In this document: in pieces, positions 9,060-17,600 of the stretch
How positions within the stretch are numbered: the stretch's first letter is position 1
How the letters are laid out: each line of letters opens with the position of its first letter
NCBI GenBank assembly: GCA_964458605.1
Contig: CAYWLS010000010.1
Location: forward strand, 60,201-124,200
Length of the DNA stretch: 64,000 nt
Source of the DNA: JBBSNV01 sp964458605
GTDB taxonomy: Bacteria > Pseudomonadota > Alphaproteobacteria > Reyranellales > JAQSWP01
Direction of reading: 5' to 3'
Position numbers and translations under genes: made by a program
The notes under the pieces: generated by a model
The model's input: the letters and a program-made list of their open reading frames with translations, nothing else
Databases searched by the model: none
Told to the model about the DNA's origin: nothing

Positions 9060-9443
9060 ATGACGTACAAATCCTTGAGCGACGTCCTGTACAGGATTGG
9101 CCAAACCGCCTACTGGACGGGAACTGCCGAATTGACCGATCCGAATCAGACAGGAATCTTTGGCAATCGACCCTTGGGGATAGCGGCCTTCTGGGGCGAT
9201 ATCGAGGCCATGAAAATATTGCTCGCCGCGGGCGCACGGATCGACGGCCAAGGTGAGGACAATTATACGGCGCTCCACGATGCCGTTGGCGGCGGCCATA
9301 TCGAGGCCGTCAAGTTCCTGCTGGCTCAAGGAGCGTCGCCCGCCATCCGCAATGAGTTCGGCGACTTGCCCAGTGAATCGGCGCGCATTCTCGACAGGCC
9401 CGACATCGCTGCCGTCATCGACTCTGTCAAGGCGTCTGCGTAA
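9060..9443 (+). CDS. Ankyrin-repeat protein
   Basis: 127-aa protein with about two and a half ankyrin repeats (residues ~37-105; NRPLGIAAFWGDIEAMKILLAAG... and YTALHDAVGGGHIEAVKFLL). No signal peptide or membrane segment. It probably mediates protein-protein contacts; the partner is unknown. Base composition is visibly lower in G+C than the flanking genes, and it ends 35 bases from the 3' end of a tRNA-Ala gene, which may indicate acquisition. RBS GGGAGAG is 6-7 bases before the ATG. Confidence 0.75.
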   Translation: MTYKSLSDVLYRIGQTAYWTGTAELTDPNQTGIFGNRPLGIAAFWGDIEAMKILLAAGARIDGQGEDNYTALHDAVGGGHIEAVKFLLAQGASPAIRNEFGDLPSESARILDRPDIAAVIDSVKASA

Positions 9444-9478
9444 AGACGGACTGCTGCGAGGGACGTTCGGGGGCGGGT

Positions 9479-9554
9479 TGGTGGAGCCGAGGGGAATCGA
9501 ACCCCTGACCTCCTCATTGCGAACGAGGCGCTCTCCCAACTGAGCTACGGCCCC
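9479..9554 (-). tRNA. tRNA-Ala (anticodon CGC)
   Basis: 76-base tRNA gene with encoded CCA (plus-strand TGG at 9479-9481). The 7-bp acceptor stem (GGGGCCG with CGGCTCC) contains the G3:U70 wobble pair that identifies tRNA-Ala. D arm GCTC/GAGC, anticodon stem CCTCG/TGAGG around loop TTCGCAA (anticodon CGC, reading GCG), TpsiC arm with TTCGATT loop. GCG is likely a frequent codon at this GC content. Confidence 0.96.
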
Positions 9555-9571
9555 GGCCCGGAACGGCGCGG

Positions 9572-9600
9572 ATAATGGGCGGGCGATCCACCCCTGTCAA
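9572..9600 (-). promoter_or_regulatory. Sigma-70-type promoter of tRNA-Ala
   Basis: On the minus strand a perfect -35 TTGACA (plus 9595-9600) and a -10-like CATTAT (plus 9572-9577) are separated by 17 bases, and the -10 lies 17 bases upstream of the mature tRNA 5' end. Confidence 0.65.
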
Positions 9601-9650
9601 GGAAGCAGAAAGCGTGGCCGGCCAATACCTTGGCCGCGATTTCGGCCCGC

Positions 9651-10331
9651 TCAGGCCGGGAACACGTCCTCCCGCACCAGGCCGAAGCTGCGATGGAATG
9701 TCTCGTGGCCCAGCCGGCTGGCGCCCGGACCCAGCGCCTGGGCGGCGCGTTCCAGCGCGGCATCATGGGAGGCCTTGGGCGCGGCCCATTCGATGGCGGC
9801 GGCGTAGCGCGGGTAGTTGGTCTTGAGCTGCGGATGCTCGGCATGGCGGCGCAGCAGGCGCAGGCCGCGCAGCGGCGCAGCCTTGGCACAATTATCGAGC
9901 ACGGCGCCGTCCAGCCAGTCGCCGAGCGCCCCATCGCCGCCGTTCCAGTCGAAGCGGATGTAGCTCAGGCTGGGCGCGCCCATGGTCGGCACCGCCTCGA
10001 GCGGCTTGCCGGCGCCGTCCAGCACGCGGTCCTGGGCATAGGTGGTGACGTTGAGATCGATGAAGCGGGAAATGTTCAGCTTCATGAACACGTCGGCCTC
10101 GCCGATCGCCTTGTAGCCGTTGGTGTCGAAAATCTCCGGCCCGGGGATTTCGTAGAGATTGCACCAGCGCGTGCCCGGCCCGTCGAACATGCGGCAGGAA
10201 TAGAAGCCCAGCCCCATCAGGCGCGGCGCATGCGTGGTGGTGTACCAGCGGCGATGCTGCTCCAGATGTTCGGGCAGCAGGCTGGCCTGGGGCGTGTAGA
10301 TCAGGGGCGCGGGCAAGGGCGTTTCCTCCAT
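9651..10331 (-). CDS. Hypothetical protein, probable dimeric alpha/beta-barrel (EthD-like)
   Basis: 226-aa protein of unknown function. Start taken at the ATG beginning MEETPLPAP; the open frame extends 15 codons further upstream without a good initiation site. Features: an HRRWYTTTHAPRLMGLGFYSCRMF stretch resembling the His-containing first unit of EthD-type ferredoxin-like barrels, then a LYEIPGPEIFDTNGYKAIGEADVF stretch. No signal peptide, no membrane segments. Fold assignment is by pattern only. Monocistronic, convergent with the ankyrin gene and divergent from yggT. Confidence 0.6.
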   Translation of the reverse strand: MEETPLPAPLIYTPQASLLPEHLEQHRRWYTTTHAPRLMGLGFYSCRMFDGPGTRWCNLYEIPGPEIFDTNGYKAIGEADVFMKLNISRFIDLNVTTYAQDRVLDGAGKPLEAVPTMGAPSLSYIRFDWNGGDGALGDWLDGAVLDNCAKAAPLRGLRLLRRHAEHPQLKTNYPRYAAAIEWAAPKASHDAALERAAQALGPGASRLGHETFHRSFGLVREDVFPA

Positions 10332-10517
10332 GGTGGGACGGCGATGATCGGGCCGCGCGGCGGGCCGCGTCAACACAGGGAAAACGACAGGGGATCAGCC
10401 ACTTGAACAGCCGGGACGCGCGGCATTCCGCCTTGCGCGGCGAGCCGCGCGGCTTGTTATTATGCCCCGCCGCCTCATATTGACGGGCGGGCCAACGAAG
10501 AGACGGGAGCCGGTTCG

Positions 10518-10805
10518 ATGGTGTCTTTGCTGCAGGTGATCTACTACGCCATCGACGTCTATGTGTGGCTGCTGATCGCCATGGCGATCTTGAGCTGGCT
10601 GATCGCCTTCGACGTGCTGAACCGGCGCAACCGCATCGTCTCGCAGATCGCCTATTTCCTGTTCCGCCTCACCGATCCGCCGCTGCGGCCCCTGCGCCGC
10701 ATCATCCCGACCTTCGGCGGCATCGACGTGACGCCGGTGATCCTGATCCTGATCCTGTTTTTCATCCAGCGGCTGATCGCCAACAACATCTATCGCTTCA
10801 TGTGA
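10518..10805 (+). CDS. YggT-family membrane protein
   Basis: 95-aa integral membrane protein with two hydrophobic segments (about 3-28 and 70-92) joined by a basic loop containing FRLTDPPLRPLRRIIP, the YggT family signature. The family is linked to osmotic tolerance, cell-division-site functions and photosystem assembly in different groups; no enzymatic role is known. AGACGGGAG lies before the ATG. Its TGA overlaps the GTG start of the DUF167 gene, the common alphaproteobacterial order YggT-DUF167-FolD. Confidence 0.9.
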   Translation: MVSLLQVIYYAIDVYVWLLIAMAILSWLIAFDVLNRRNRIVSQIAYFLFRLTDPPLRPLRRIIPTFGGIDVTPVILILILFFIQRLIANNIYRFM

Positions 10806-11125
10806 GCCCGTTCGCCGCCGGCAAGGACGGCGCCATCCGCTTCGCGGTGACGGTCAGGCCGCGCGGCGGGCACGACGCCATTCTCGGCCTGGCGCCGGAT
10901 GGCGAGGGCGGCGTGGCGATAAGGCTGGCGGTCAAGGCCGCGCCCGAGGACGGCAAGGCCAACGATGCGGTGATCGCGCTGCTGGCCAAAGCGCTGGGGG
11001 TGCGCCGCGCCGATCTGTCTGTCCAGTCCGGCGCCACCTCGCGGCGCAAGCTGATGCGGCTGGAGCGCGGCGATGCCGAAGCGCTGAACCGCTGGGCCCT
11101 TGCCCTGCATCACGCTGCCGATTAG
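10802..11125 (+). CDS. DUF167 (YggU) family protein
   Basis: 107-aa small alpha/beta protein of the DUF167/UPF0235 family, function unknown. The start is GTG (10802) overlapping the yggT stop (GTGA), giving VSPFAAGKDGAIRFAV...; conserved core VTVRPRGGHDAI, RLAVKAAPEDGKANDAVIALLAKALGV and the GATSRRKLMRL tail are all present. Conserved YggT-DUF167-folD linkage supports it. Confidence 0.88.
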   Translation: MSPFAAGKDGAIRFAVTVRPRGGHDAILGLAPDGEGGVAIRLAVKAAPEDGKANDAVIALLAKALGVRRADLSVQSGATSRRKLMRLERGDAEALNRWALALHHAAD

Positions 11126-11136
11126 GGTGGCGCCGG

Positions 11137-11207
11137 CCGCGTGACTGGCGATGAGAGGTGGGCGACCACCGGGAAGCGCGGGACCGTCGAAGCCGCTCGC
11201 CTGGGCA
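11137..11207 (+). promoter_or_regulatory. ZTP (pfl-motif) riboswitch upstream of folD
   Basis: RNA element matching the ZTP/ZMP riboswitch consensus: CGTGACTGGCG at 11140-11150, a short hairpin (GGTGG...CCACC), GGGAAGCGCG at 11171-11180, a variable linker, and the conserved CCGCTCGCCTGGGC at 11193-11206. P1 can form between CCGCG 11137-11141 and CGCGG 11177-11181. ZTP riboswitches sense 10-formyl-THF shortage through ZMP/ZTP and raise expression of folate and purine genes. The ribosome-binding site of the folD leader lies ~15 bases downstream, so control of translation is more likely than termination (inference; no terminator is visible). A second copy precedes glyA. Confidence 0.93.
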
Positions 11208-11235
11208 ATCTCCACCGCCACGAGGAGGCCCCGCG

Positions 11236-11283
11236 ATGAATCCGATTCCGTATTTCGCAACGCATGCCATGGTGCGCCGATGA
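11236..11283 (+). CDS. 15-codon leader ORF overlapping folD start
   Basis: Short reading frame MNPIPYFATHAMVRR with a strong GAGGAGG site at 11222-11228, 7 bases before its ATG. Its TGA (11281-11283) overlaps the folD ATG (11280-11282) as ATGA. folD itself has no recognisable Shine-Dalgarno sequence and no alternative start in its frame near this RBS. The simplest reading is that ribosomes load at the leader, controlled by the ZTP riboswitch, and reach folD by translational coupling. Whether the peptide has any role is unknown. Confidence 0.6.
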   Translation: MNPIPYFATHAMVRR

Positions 11284-12173
11284 ACGCGCCGCGGACCGAC
11301 AACGCGATCGACGGCAAGGCTTTTGCCGAGGGCCTGCGCGCGCGCGTGGCGCAGCAGGCAGCCGACTTCACCGCCAGGCGCGGCTACCAGCCCGGCCTGG
11401 CGGTGGTGCTGGTCGGCACCGACCCGGCCAGCCAGGTCTATGTGCGCAGCAAGGGCAAGATGACGGTGGCCGCCGGCATGCAGAGCTTCGAGCGCATTCT
11501 GCCCGAAGCCACCACCCAGGCCGAATTGCTGGCGGTGGTGCGCGAACTGAACGCCGACCAGCGCGTGCACGGCATCCTGGTGCAGATGCCGCTGCCCAAG
11601 CACATCGACAGCGCCAGCATCGTCGAGGCGATCGACCCGGCCAAGGATGTCGACGGCCTGCATCCGTTCAACGCCGGCAAGCTGGCCCAGGTGGCGGCCG
11701 GCGCGACGCTGGATTTCTCGGTGCCCTGCACGCCGCTGGGCTGCCTGATGCTGCTGCAGGACCGGCTGGGCTCGCTGTCCGGCAAGAACGCGCTGGTGAT
11801 CGGCCGCTCGATCCTGGTCGGCAAGCCGATGGCGGCGCTGCTGCTGCGCGAGGACTGCACCGTGACGGTGGCGCATTCCAAGACGCGCGACCTGCCGGCC
11901 CTGGCGCGCAGCGCCGATATCCTGGTGGCGGCGCTGGGCCGGCAGCTTTTCGTCAAGGGCGACTGGATCAAGCCGGGCGCCGCCGTGATCGATGTCGGCA
12001 TCACCCGCATCGACCTGGGCAACGGCAAGACAAAGCTGGTGGGCGACGTCGACTACGACGCCGCTTCCCAGGTGGCCGGCGCCATCACCCCGGTGCCGGG
12101 CGGCGTCGGACCGATGACCATCGCCTGCCTGTTGCACAACACCTTGCAGGCGGCGGAGCGGCAGGCAAAGTAG
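11280..12173 (+). CDS. folD: FolD, methylene-THF dehydrogenase/cyclohydrolase
   Basis: 297-aa bifunctional cytosolic enzyme interconverting 5,10-methylene-THF and 10-formyl-THF, supplying formyl groups for purine synthesis and initiator Met-tRNA. Conserved motifs: YVRSKGKM with the catalytic Lys, VHGILVQMPLP, DVDGLHPFNAGKL, PCTPLG, the nucleotide-binding VIGRSILVGKPMA and the C-terminal ITPVPGGVGPMT. Start MNAPRTDN is supported by the overlap with the leader ORF and by usual family length. Preceded by a ZTP riboswitch and convergent with glyA, its metabolic partner. Confidence 0.97.
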   Translation: MNAPRTDNAIDGKAFAEGLRARVAQQAADFTARRGYQPGLAVVLVGTDPASQVYVRSKGKMTVAAGMQSFERILPEATTQAELLAVVRELNADQRVHGILVQMPLPKHIDSASIVEAIDPAKDVDGLHPFNAGKLAQVAAGATLDFSVPCTPLGCLMLLQDRLGSLSGKNALVIGRSILVGKPMAALLLREDCTVTVAHSKTRDLPALARSADILVAALGRQLFVKGDWIKPGAAVIDVGITRIDLGNGKTKLVGDVDYDAASQVAGAITPVPGGVGPMTIACLLHNTLQAAERQAK

Positions 12174-12200
12174 CCCCACGACGCCGCTACAAATAAATCG

Positions 12201-12336
12201 TCATCCCGGCCAAGCCGTCATTCCCATGACGGCGCGCGCCGGGATCCATTTATCATCATGTGAAGGCTGTCGTTTGCATCGACATGGATCCCGGGTCTCG
12301 CCCAAAAGGATTTGGGCTCGCCCGGGATGACGGTCG
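12201..12336 (+). repeat. REP-like intergenic palindromic element (copy 1)
   Basis: Between the convergent folD and glyA genes lies an inverted-repeat stretch beginning CGTCATCCCGGCCAAGCCGT and closing CCCGGGATGACGG, with internal palindromes (CATTCCCATGACGGCGCGCG, TGGATCCCGGG, AAAGGATTTGGGC). Its left ~40 bases match, in inverted orientation, the element at 14555-14591. It looks like a dispersed intergenic repeat and may also end transcription of both genes. Confidence 0.7.
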
Positions 12337-12342
12337 TTGGCG

Positions 12343-13608
12343 TTACTCGGCCAACGCCGGCACGGGAAACCGCCGGCAGTATTCGCGCACGTCGCCAGCC
12401 AGGCGATCGAGCACGGCCTCGTCGTTCGGCGCGCGCAGGGCCTGCACGATCCAGCGCGCGATCAGGCCCATGTTCGCCTCGACCATGCCGCGCGTGGTGC
12501 AGGCCGGCGTGCCCAGACGGATGCCGCTGGGCCGCAGCGGCGGCAGGGGATCGTCGGGAATCACCTGCTTGTTGGTGGCGATGCCGACATGGTCGAGCGC
12601 CCGCTCCGCTACCCGGCCGTCGATTCCGAAGCTGGAAATGGTGTCGATCACCAGCAAATGGTTGTCGGTGCCGCCGGTGATCAAGGTCACGCCATCGGCC
12701 AGCAAGGATTCGGCCAGGGCCTTGGCATTGCGCAACACCTGCTGGGCGTAGCGTCTGAAGTCCGGCGTCGCCGCCTTGGCCAAGGCGATGGCGGCGCCGG
12801 CGATATTGTTCATGTGCGGCCCGCCCTGCAGGCCGGGGAACACCGAGGAATCGATGCCGGCGGCGTGTTCCTGCTTGCACAGGATCAGGCCGAGGCGGGG
12901 ACCGCGCAGGGTCTTGTGCACGGTGGTGGTGACGGCGTCGAAGCCCGCATCCATCGGGTTGGGCTTGGCATCGGCGGCGATCAGCCCGCCGATATGCGAG
13001 ACATCGGCCATGGTGCGGGCGCCCACCTCGTCGGCGATCGACTTGAAGGCGGCGTAGTCGAGATCGCGCGGATAGGAGCTGAAGCCGCACAGCACCAGCT
13101 TGGGCCGGGTCTCCTTGGCCATGGCGCGCACCGTGTCGTAGTCGATGGCGCCGGCCTGGTTGGGGCTGGTGCGATAGCGCACGAAGTCGAACAGCTTGCC
13201 CATATGCGACACCGGCGCGCCATGCGTCAGGTGCCCGCCATGCGACAGATCCATGCCCAGCACCCTGTCGCCGGGCTTGAGCCAGGCAAGATACACCGCC
13301 TGGTTCATCGGCGAGCCGCTGAGCGGCTGCACGTTGGCGTGCGGCGAGCGGAACAGCGCCTTGGCGCGGTCGCGCGCCAGGGTCTCGACCGCATCGGTGA
13401 ATTGCTGGCCGCCGTAATAGCGCCGCCCGGGATAGCCCTCGGCGTATTTGTCGGTCAGCACCGAACCCAAAGCCGCCAGCACTTCGGGATAGGTGTAGTT
13501 CTCCGACGGCACCATCTCGATACCGCTCTTCTGCCGTTCCTGCTCGCCGGCGATGGCGGCGAACACGGCGGGGTCGTTCTGCTGCAAGAGGGAATAGTGG
13601 CGATCCAT
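12343..13608 (-). CDS. glyA: GlyA, serine hydroxymethyltransferase
   Basis: 421-aa PLP enzyme converting serine and THF to glycine and 5,10-methylene-THF. Motifs: YPGRRYYGGQQFTD, ALFRSPHANVQPLSGSPMN, MDLSHGGHLTHG, the PLP-lysine region TTVHKTLRGPR, and PVPALAE at the C-terminus. Start MDRHYSLLQQ chosen because AGGAG lies 7 bases upstream and family length fits; the frame is open further upstream through the riboswitch. Product methylene-THF is the substrate of FolD, which is encoded convergently. The ZTP riboswitch 39 bases upstream implies joint control by formyl-folate status. Confidence 0.97.
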   Translation of the reverse strand: MDRHYSLLQQNDPAVFAAIAGEQERQKSGIEMVPSENYTYPEVLAALGSVLTDKYAEGYPGRRYYGGQQFTDAVETLARDRAKALFRSPHANVQPLSGSPMNQAVYLAWLKPGDRVLGMDLSHGGHLTHGAPVSHMGKLFDFVRYRTSPNQAGAIDYDTVRAMAKETRPKLVLCGFSSYPRDLDYAAFKSIADEVGARTMADVSHIGGLIAADAKPNPMDAGFDAVTTTVHKTLRGPRLGLILCKQEHAAGIDSSVFPGLQGGPHMNNIAGAAIALAKAATPDFRRYAQQVLRNAKALAESLLADGVTLITGGTDNHLLVIDTISSFGIDGRVAERALDHVGIATNKQVIPDDPLPPLRPSGIRLGTPACTTRGMVEANMGLIARWIVQALRAPNDEAVLDRLAGDVREYCRRFPVPALAE

Positions 13609-13646
13609 ACGCGCTCCTGGGCTCCAAGGTGGGGTTCCATGGTGGG

Positions 13647-13721
13647 TGCCCAGGCGAGCGGCTTCTTCGGCCCCGCGCTTCCCGGTGGTTTCCCACCTTC
13701 GATCGCCAGTCACGAGGGGCC
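13647..13721 (-). promoter_or_regulatory. ZTP (pfl-motif) riboswitch upstream of glyA
   Basis: Read on the minus strand: P1 arm GGCCCC, then CGTGACTGGCG, a GGTGG-GAAA-CCACC hairpin, GGGAAGCG, the pairing arm GGGGCC, a short linker and CCGCTCGCCTGGGC. P1 (plus 13716-13721) pairs with GGGGCC. This matches the ZTP riboswitch consensus more closely than the folD copy. It ends 38 bases before the glyA ATG, with the AGGAG site in between, consistent with regulated initiation. Confidence 0.95.
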
Positions 13722-13791
13722 CGCCGTCCCGCCGCATGGCGCAGCAGCACGACGCTGGCTAAATTAGACCCCTCGCCACCCGGGAGCAACC

Positions 13792-14445
13792 ATGTCCAGC
13801 GAACGCCAGCGCGCCCTGTTCAAGGAATACCAGGCGCGCGGCGATACCATGGGCTGGTTCGAGCAGCTCTATGCCGAGGCAGGCGGCGACGCCTCGAAAA
13901 TCTCCTGGGCCGACCTGCATGCCAACGTGCCGCTGCTGCGCTGGCTGGAGCGCGAGAAGCCGGTCGGCCAAGGCAAACGGGCGCTGGATGTCGGCTGCGG
14001 CCTGGGCGACAACGCCATCGCGCTGACGACGCGCGGCTTTGCCGTCACGGCCTTCGACATTTCAGGAAGCGCCGCGCAATGGGCGCGCCGCCGCTTCCCG
14101 CAAGCCAAAATCGACTGGCACGTCGCCGACCTGCTGCAGCCGCCGGAGCGCTGGCGGGGCAGGTTCGATCTGGTGGTCGAGGTCTATACTCTGCAGTTGC
14201 TGCCGGCCGAGCTGCGGCCCAGGGCGATGCAGAACCTGGCATCGTTCCTGGCACCGCAGGGCGAATTGCTCGTCATCTGCCGGGGCCGCGACGCGGACGA
14301 CCCGCCGGGCCAGATGCCCTGGCCGCTGACCCGCGCCGAGGTCGAGGGCTTCGCCGCACTTGGCCTGACGCAACTCACGTTCGAGGATTTCCTCGACCAG
14401 GAGCAGCCGCCGGTGCGCCGCTTGCGGGCGCTGTTCCGGAAATAG
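13792..14445 (+). CDS. Class I SAM-dependent methyltransferase
   Basis: 217-aa cytosolic methyltransferase. Motif I ALDVGCGLGDNAIAL at residues ~64-78, motif II acidic residue in VTAFDISGSA, and post-I/III region WHVADLLQPP and FDLVVEVYTLQLL. N-terminal MGWFEQLYAEAGGD and the W-rich segment resemble thiopurine- or tellurite-type methyltransferases (TehB/TPMT-like), but substrate is not defined. Divergent from glyA; a GGGAGCA site precedes the ATG. Confidence 0.78.
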   Translation: MSSERQRALFKEYQARGDTMGWFEQLYAEAGGDASKISWADLHANVPLLRWLEREKPVGQGKRALDVGCGLGDNAIALTTRGFAVTAFDISGSAAQWARRRFPQAKIDWHVADLLQPPERWRGRFDLVVEVYTLQLLPAELRPRAMQNLASFLAPQGELLVICRGRDADDPPGQMPWPLTRAEVEGFAALGLTQLTFEDFLDQEQPPVRRLRALFRK

Positions 14446-14591
14446 TCGTCACCCCGGAAGCGCGACGCATCGTCGTTACCCTCAACGCCATGCTGCGCAC
14501 GGACGCTCTCTGGAACCCAGACCGCGCTATCCCATGAACATGACAGTTGCTCGCGCCGTCATCGGAATGACGGCTTGGCCGGGGTGATGAC
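14446..14591 (-). repeat. REP-like intergenic palindromic element (copy 2)
   Basis: The stretch after the methyltransferase opens with CGTCACCCCGGAAGCGCGAC and closes with CGCCGTCATCGGAATGACGG followed by CTTGGCCGGGGTGATGACC. The reverse complement of the right end (14555-14591) reads almost identically to the left end of the element at 12201, including CCGGCCAAGCCGTCATTCC. It lies between the methyltransferase and convergent NAD-GDH genes. Confidence 0.7.
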
Positions 14592-14615
14592 CTTAAGTGT
14601 CGACGCGATCTTTCT

Positions 14616-17600
14616 TCAGGCCTGCGCCATCTGCGGCGCGCCGGCCGCGCCGGGCGCGTCGACCGGCATGTTGAGCGCGCGCAGCTCGCGCGCCGCCACG
14701 GTCAGCATGGCGAGATCGGCATGGCCCTGGCCGCGCAGATCGGCGAACAGGCGATCCAGCCGCTCGACGGCGCGCTGGCGCGGCTTGAGCCAGTCCGGCG
14801 CCGGTTCGGCATCGCGCTGCCCGGCCGCCAGCAGCGAGGCAGCCAGCTCGGCCTGCTGGGTGGCCAGATCGTCCAGCAGCGCGCCCACGGCAAGCCCCTG
14901 CCATTGCGTGTCGCGCGGCAGGCGCTGGGCGGCCTGGCGCAGCCAGGCGATGCCGAAGCGTTCGCCGACCGCGAAATAGACCCGGGCCGCCGCCTCGATC
15001 GCCACGCTTTGGCGCTCGGCCAGCCGCACCAGCTCCGGCGCCACGCCCAGCGACTCGAGCGCGGCGATACGTTCGGCCAGATCCTGCGGCGCGCGCTCCT
15101 TGACCAGCGCCGCGACCCGCTGGTCGAGTGCCACCCGCTCATTCTGCGGCAGCAGCCCGGGCAGGCCGGCGCGCAGCCTCTCGATCTGGGGCGCGAAGCG
15201 TTGCGCCGCCTGCCGCGCATCGAACGGCGTGGCCAGATTGCGCAGCAGCCACACCGTGGCCACGTCGACCAGGCGCTGGGTGGCGAGCAGCATGTCGATC
15301 TGCGCCCTGGCCACCAGCTCCGCATCGAGCGCCTCGATCCGTTCCCAGATCGGCCGCAGCGCGAAGATGTCGCGCGCCAGTGCATAGGCGCGGGCGATGT
15401 CGGCGCCCCGGGCGCCGGTGCGCTCGGCCACGCTGTCGACGAAGGCGCTGCCGACCCGGTTGATCATGGAATTGACCACCCGCGTGGCGACGATGTTGCG
15501 GCGCAGGCGATGCGCGTCGATCGCGTCCCGGAAGCGATGGCTCATCTCGGGCGGGAAGTAGCGCAGCAGCTCGGCCTCGAGCAGCGGATCGTCGGGCAGG
15601 TCCGATTCCAGCAGTTCCTCGTTGAGCGCGATCTTGGCATAGGCCAGCAGCACGCACAGCTCGGGCCGGGTCAGGCCGCGCCCGTTGGCCTGGCGCCGGG
15701 CGATCTCCTCGGGCTCGGGCAGGAACTCGACCGCGCGGTCGAGCTTACCGGCCAGCTCCAGGTTGCGCATCATGCGCGCGTGCTGGGCCAAGGTGGCGGG
15801 CGCCTGGGCCTCGGCCACCGAGATGGCCTGGCTTTGCTGGTAGTTGTCGCGCAGCACCAGGGCGGCCACCTCTTCCGTCATCTGCGGCAGCAGCTCGTCG
15901 CGCTGTTCCATGGTCAGCGCGCCCGCCTTGACGGCGTTGGCCAGCGCGATCTTGATGTTGACCTCGTGGTCCGAGCAATCGACGCCGGCGGAATTGTCCA
16001 TCGCGTCGGTGTTGATCTTGATGCCGGCCTGGGCCGCTTCGATGCGGCCGCGCTGGGTGACGCCCAGATTGGCGCCCTCGCCCACCACATGGGCGCGGAT
16101 ATCCCTGCCGTCGATGCGATGGGCGTCGTTGGCGCGATCGCCCGCCTCGGCGTTGCTCTCGGTCGAGGCCTTCACATAGGTGCCGATGCCGCCGAAGAAC
16201 AGCAGGTCGACCCGCGCCTTGAGGATGGCCTGGATCAACTGATCGGGCGCGACACGGTCCTGCTCGAGATCGAGCATGGCGCGCACCTCGGCGCTGAGCG
16301 GGATCGATTTCAGGCTGCGCGCGAACACCCCGCCGCCCGGCGAGATCAGCGCCTTGGCGTAGTCGTCCCAGGACGAGCGCGGCAGGTCGAACAGGCGCTG
16401 GCGCTCGGCGAAGCTGGCCGCCGGATCGGCCGGGTCGGGATCGAGGAAGATGTGGCGGTGATCGAACGCCGCCAGCAGGCGGATCCTGTCGGAGCGCAGC
16501 ATGCCGTTGCCGAACACATCGCCCGACATGTCGCCGACGCCGACCGCGGTGAATTGCGTGGTCTGGGTATCCAGCCCCAGTTCGCGGAAGTGCCGCTTGA
16601 CGCATTCCCAGGCGCCGCGCGCGGTGATCGCCATCTTCTTGTGGTCGTAGCCGACCGAGCCGCCGGAGGCGAAGGCATCGCCGAGCCAGAAGCCGTAGTC
16701 GCGCGCGATGCCGTTGGCGATGTCGGAGAAGGTGGCGGTGCCCTTGTCGGCGGCCACCACCAGATAGGGATCGTCGCCGTCCAACCGCACCACGCGCGCC
16801 GGCGGCACGATCCTGCCATCGACCAGGTTGTCGGTGATGTCGAGCAGGCCGTCCATCAGGATGCTGTAGCAGGCCACCACCTCGGCGTTCATCGCCTCGC
16901 GGTCGGCCAGCGGCTGGCCGGTCGGAGACGGCGGACGCTTGACCACGAAGCCGCCCTTGGAGCCGACCGGCACGATGACCGCGTTCTTGACCATCTGCGC
17001 CTTCATCAGCCCGAGGATCTCGGTGCGGAAATCCTCGCGCCGGTCCGACCAGCGGATGCCGCCGCGCGCCACCTTGCCGCCGCGCAGATGGATGCCTTCC
17101 ATGCGCGGGCTGTAGACCGACACCTCGACCATCGGCCGCGGCAGCGGCAGCTCGTCGATCTTGTGGCTGTCGAGCTTGAAGGAGATCCACGGCTTGGCCC
17201 AGCCGTCGTCGGCGGTCTGGAAGAAATTGGTGCGCAAGGTGGCGGCGATGGCGTTCCAGAAGCGGCGCAGGATGCGGTCCTGGTCGAGGCTGGCGACCTT
17301 CTCGAGCGCGGCCGAGATGCGCGCGTCGATCTCGGCGCAGCGCGCTTCCGCCTGGTCCTGCTTTTCCGGATCGAAGCGCGCCTCGAAACGCTGCGCCAGC
17401 AGCGCGGCGATGCCGGCGTTCCCGTTCAGCGCGTCTTCCATGTAGTTCTGGCTGAACGGGATGCCGGCCTGGCGCAGATATTTGCAATAGGCGCGCAGCA
17501 GCGCCACCTCGCGCCACTGCAGCCCGCCGTTCAGCACCAGCCGGTTGAAGCGATCGCTTTCCATGTCGCCGCCCCAGACATGGGCGAAGGCGGTCTGGAA

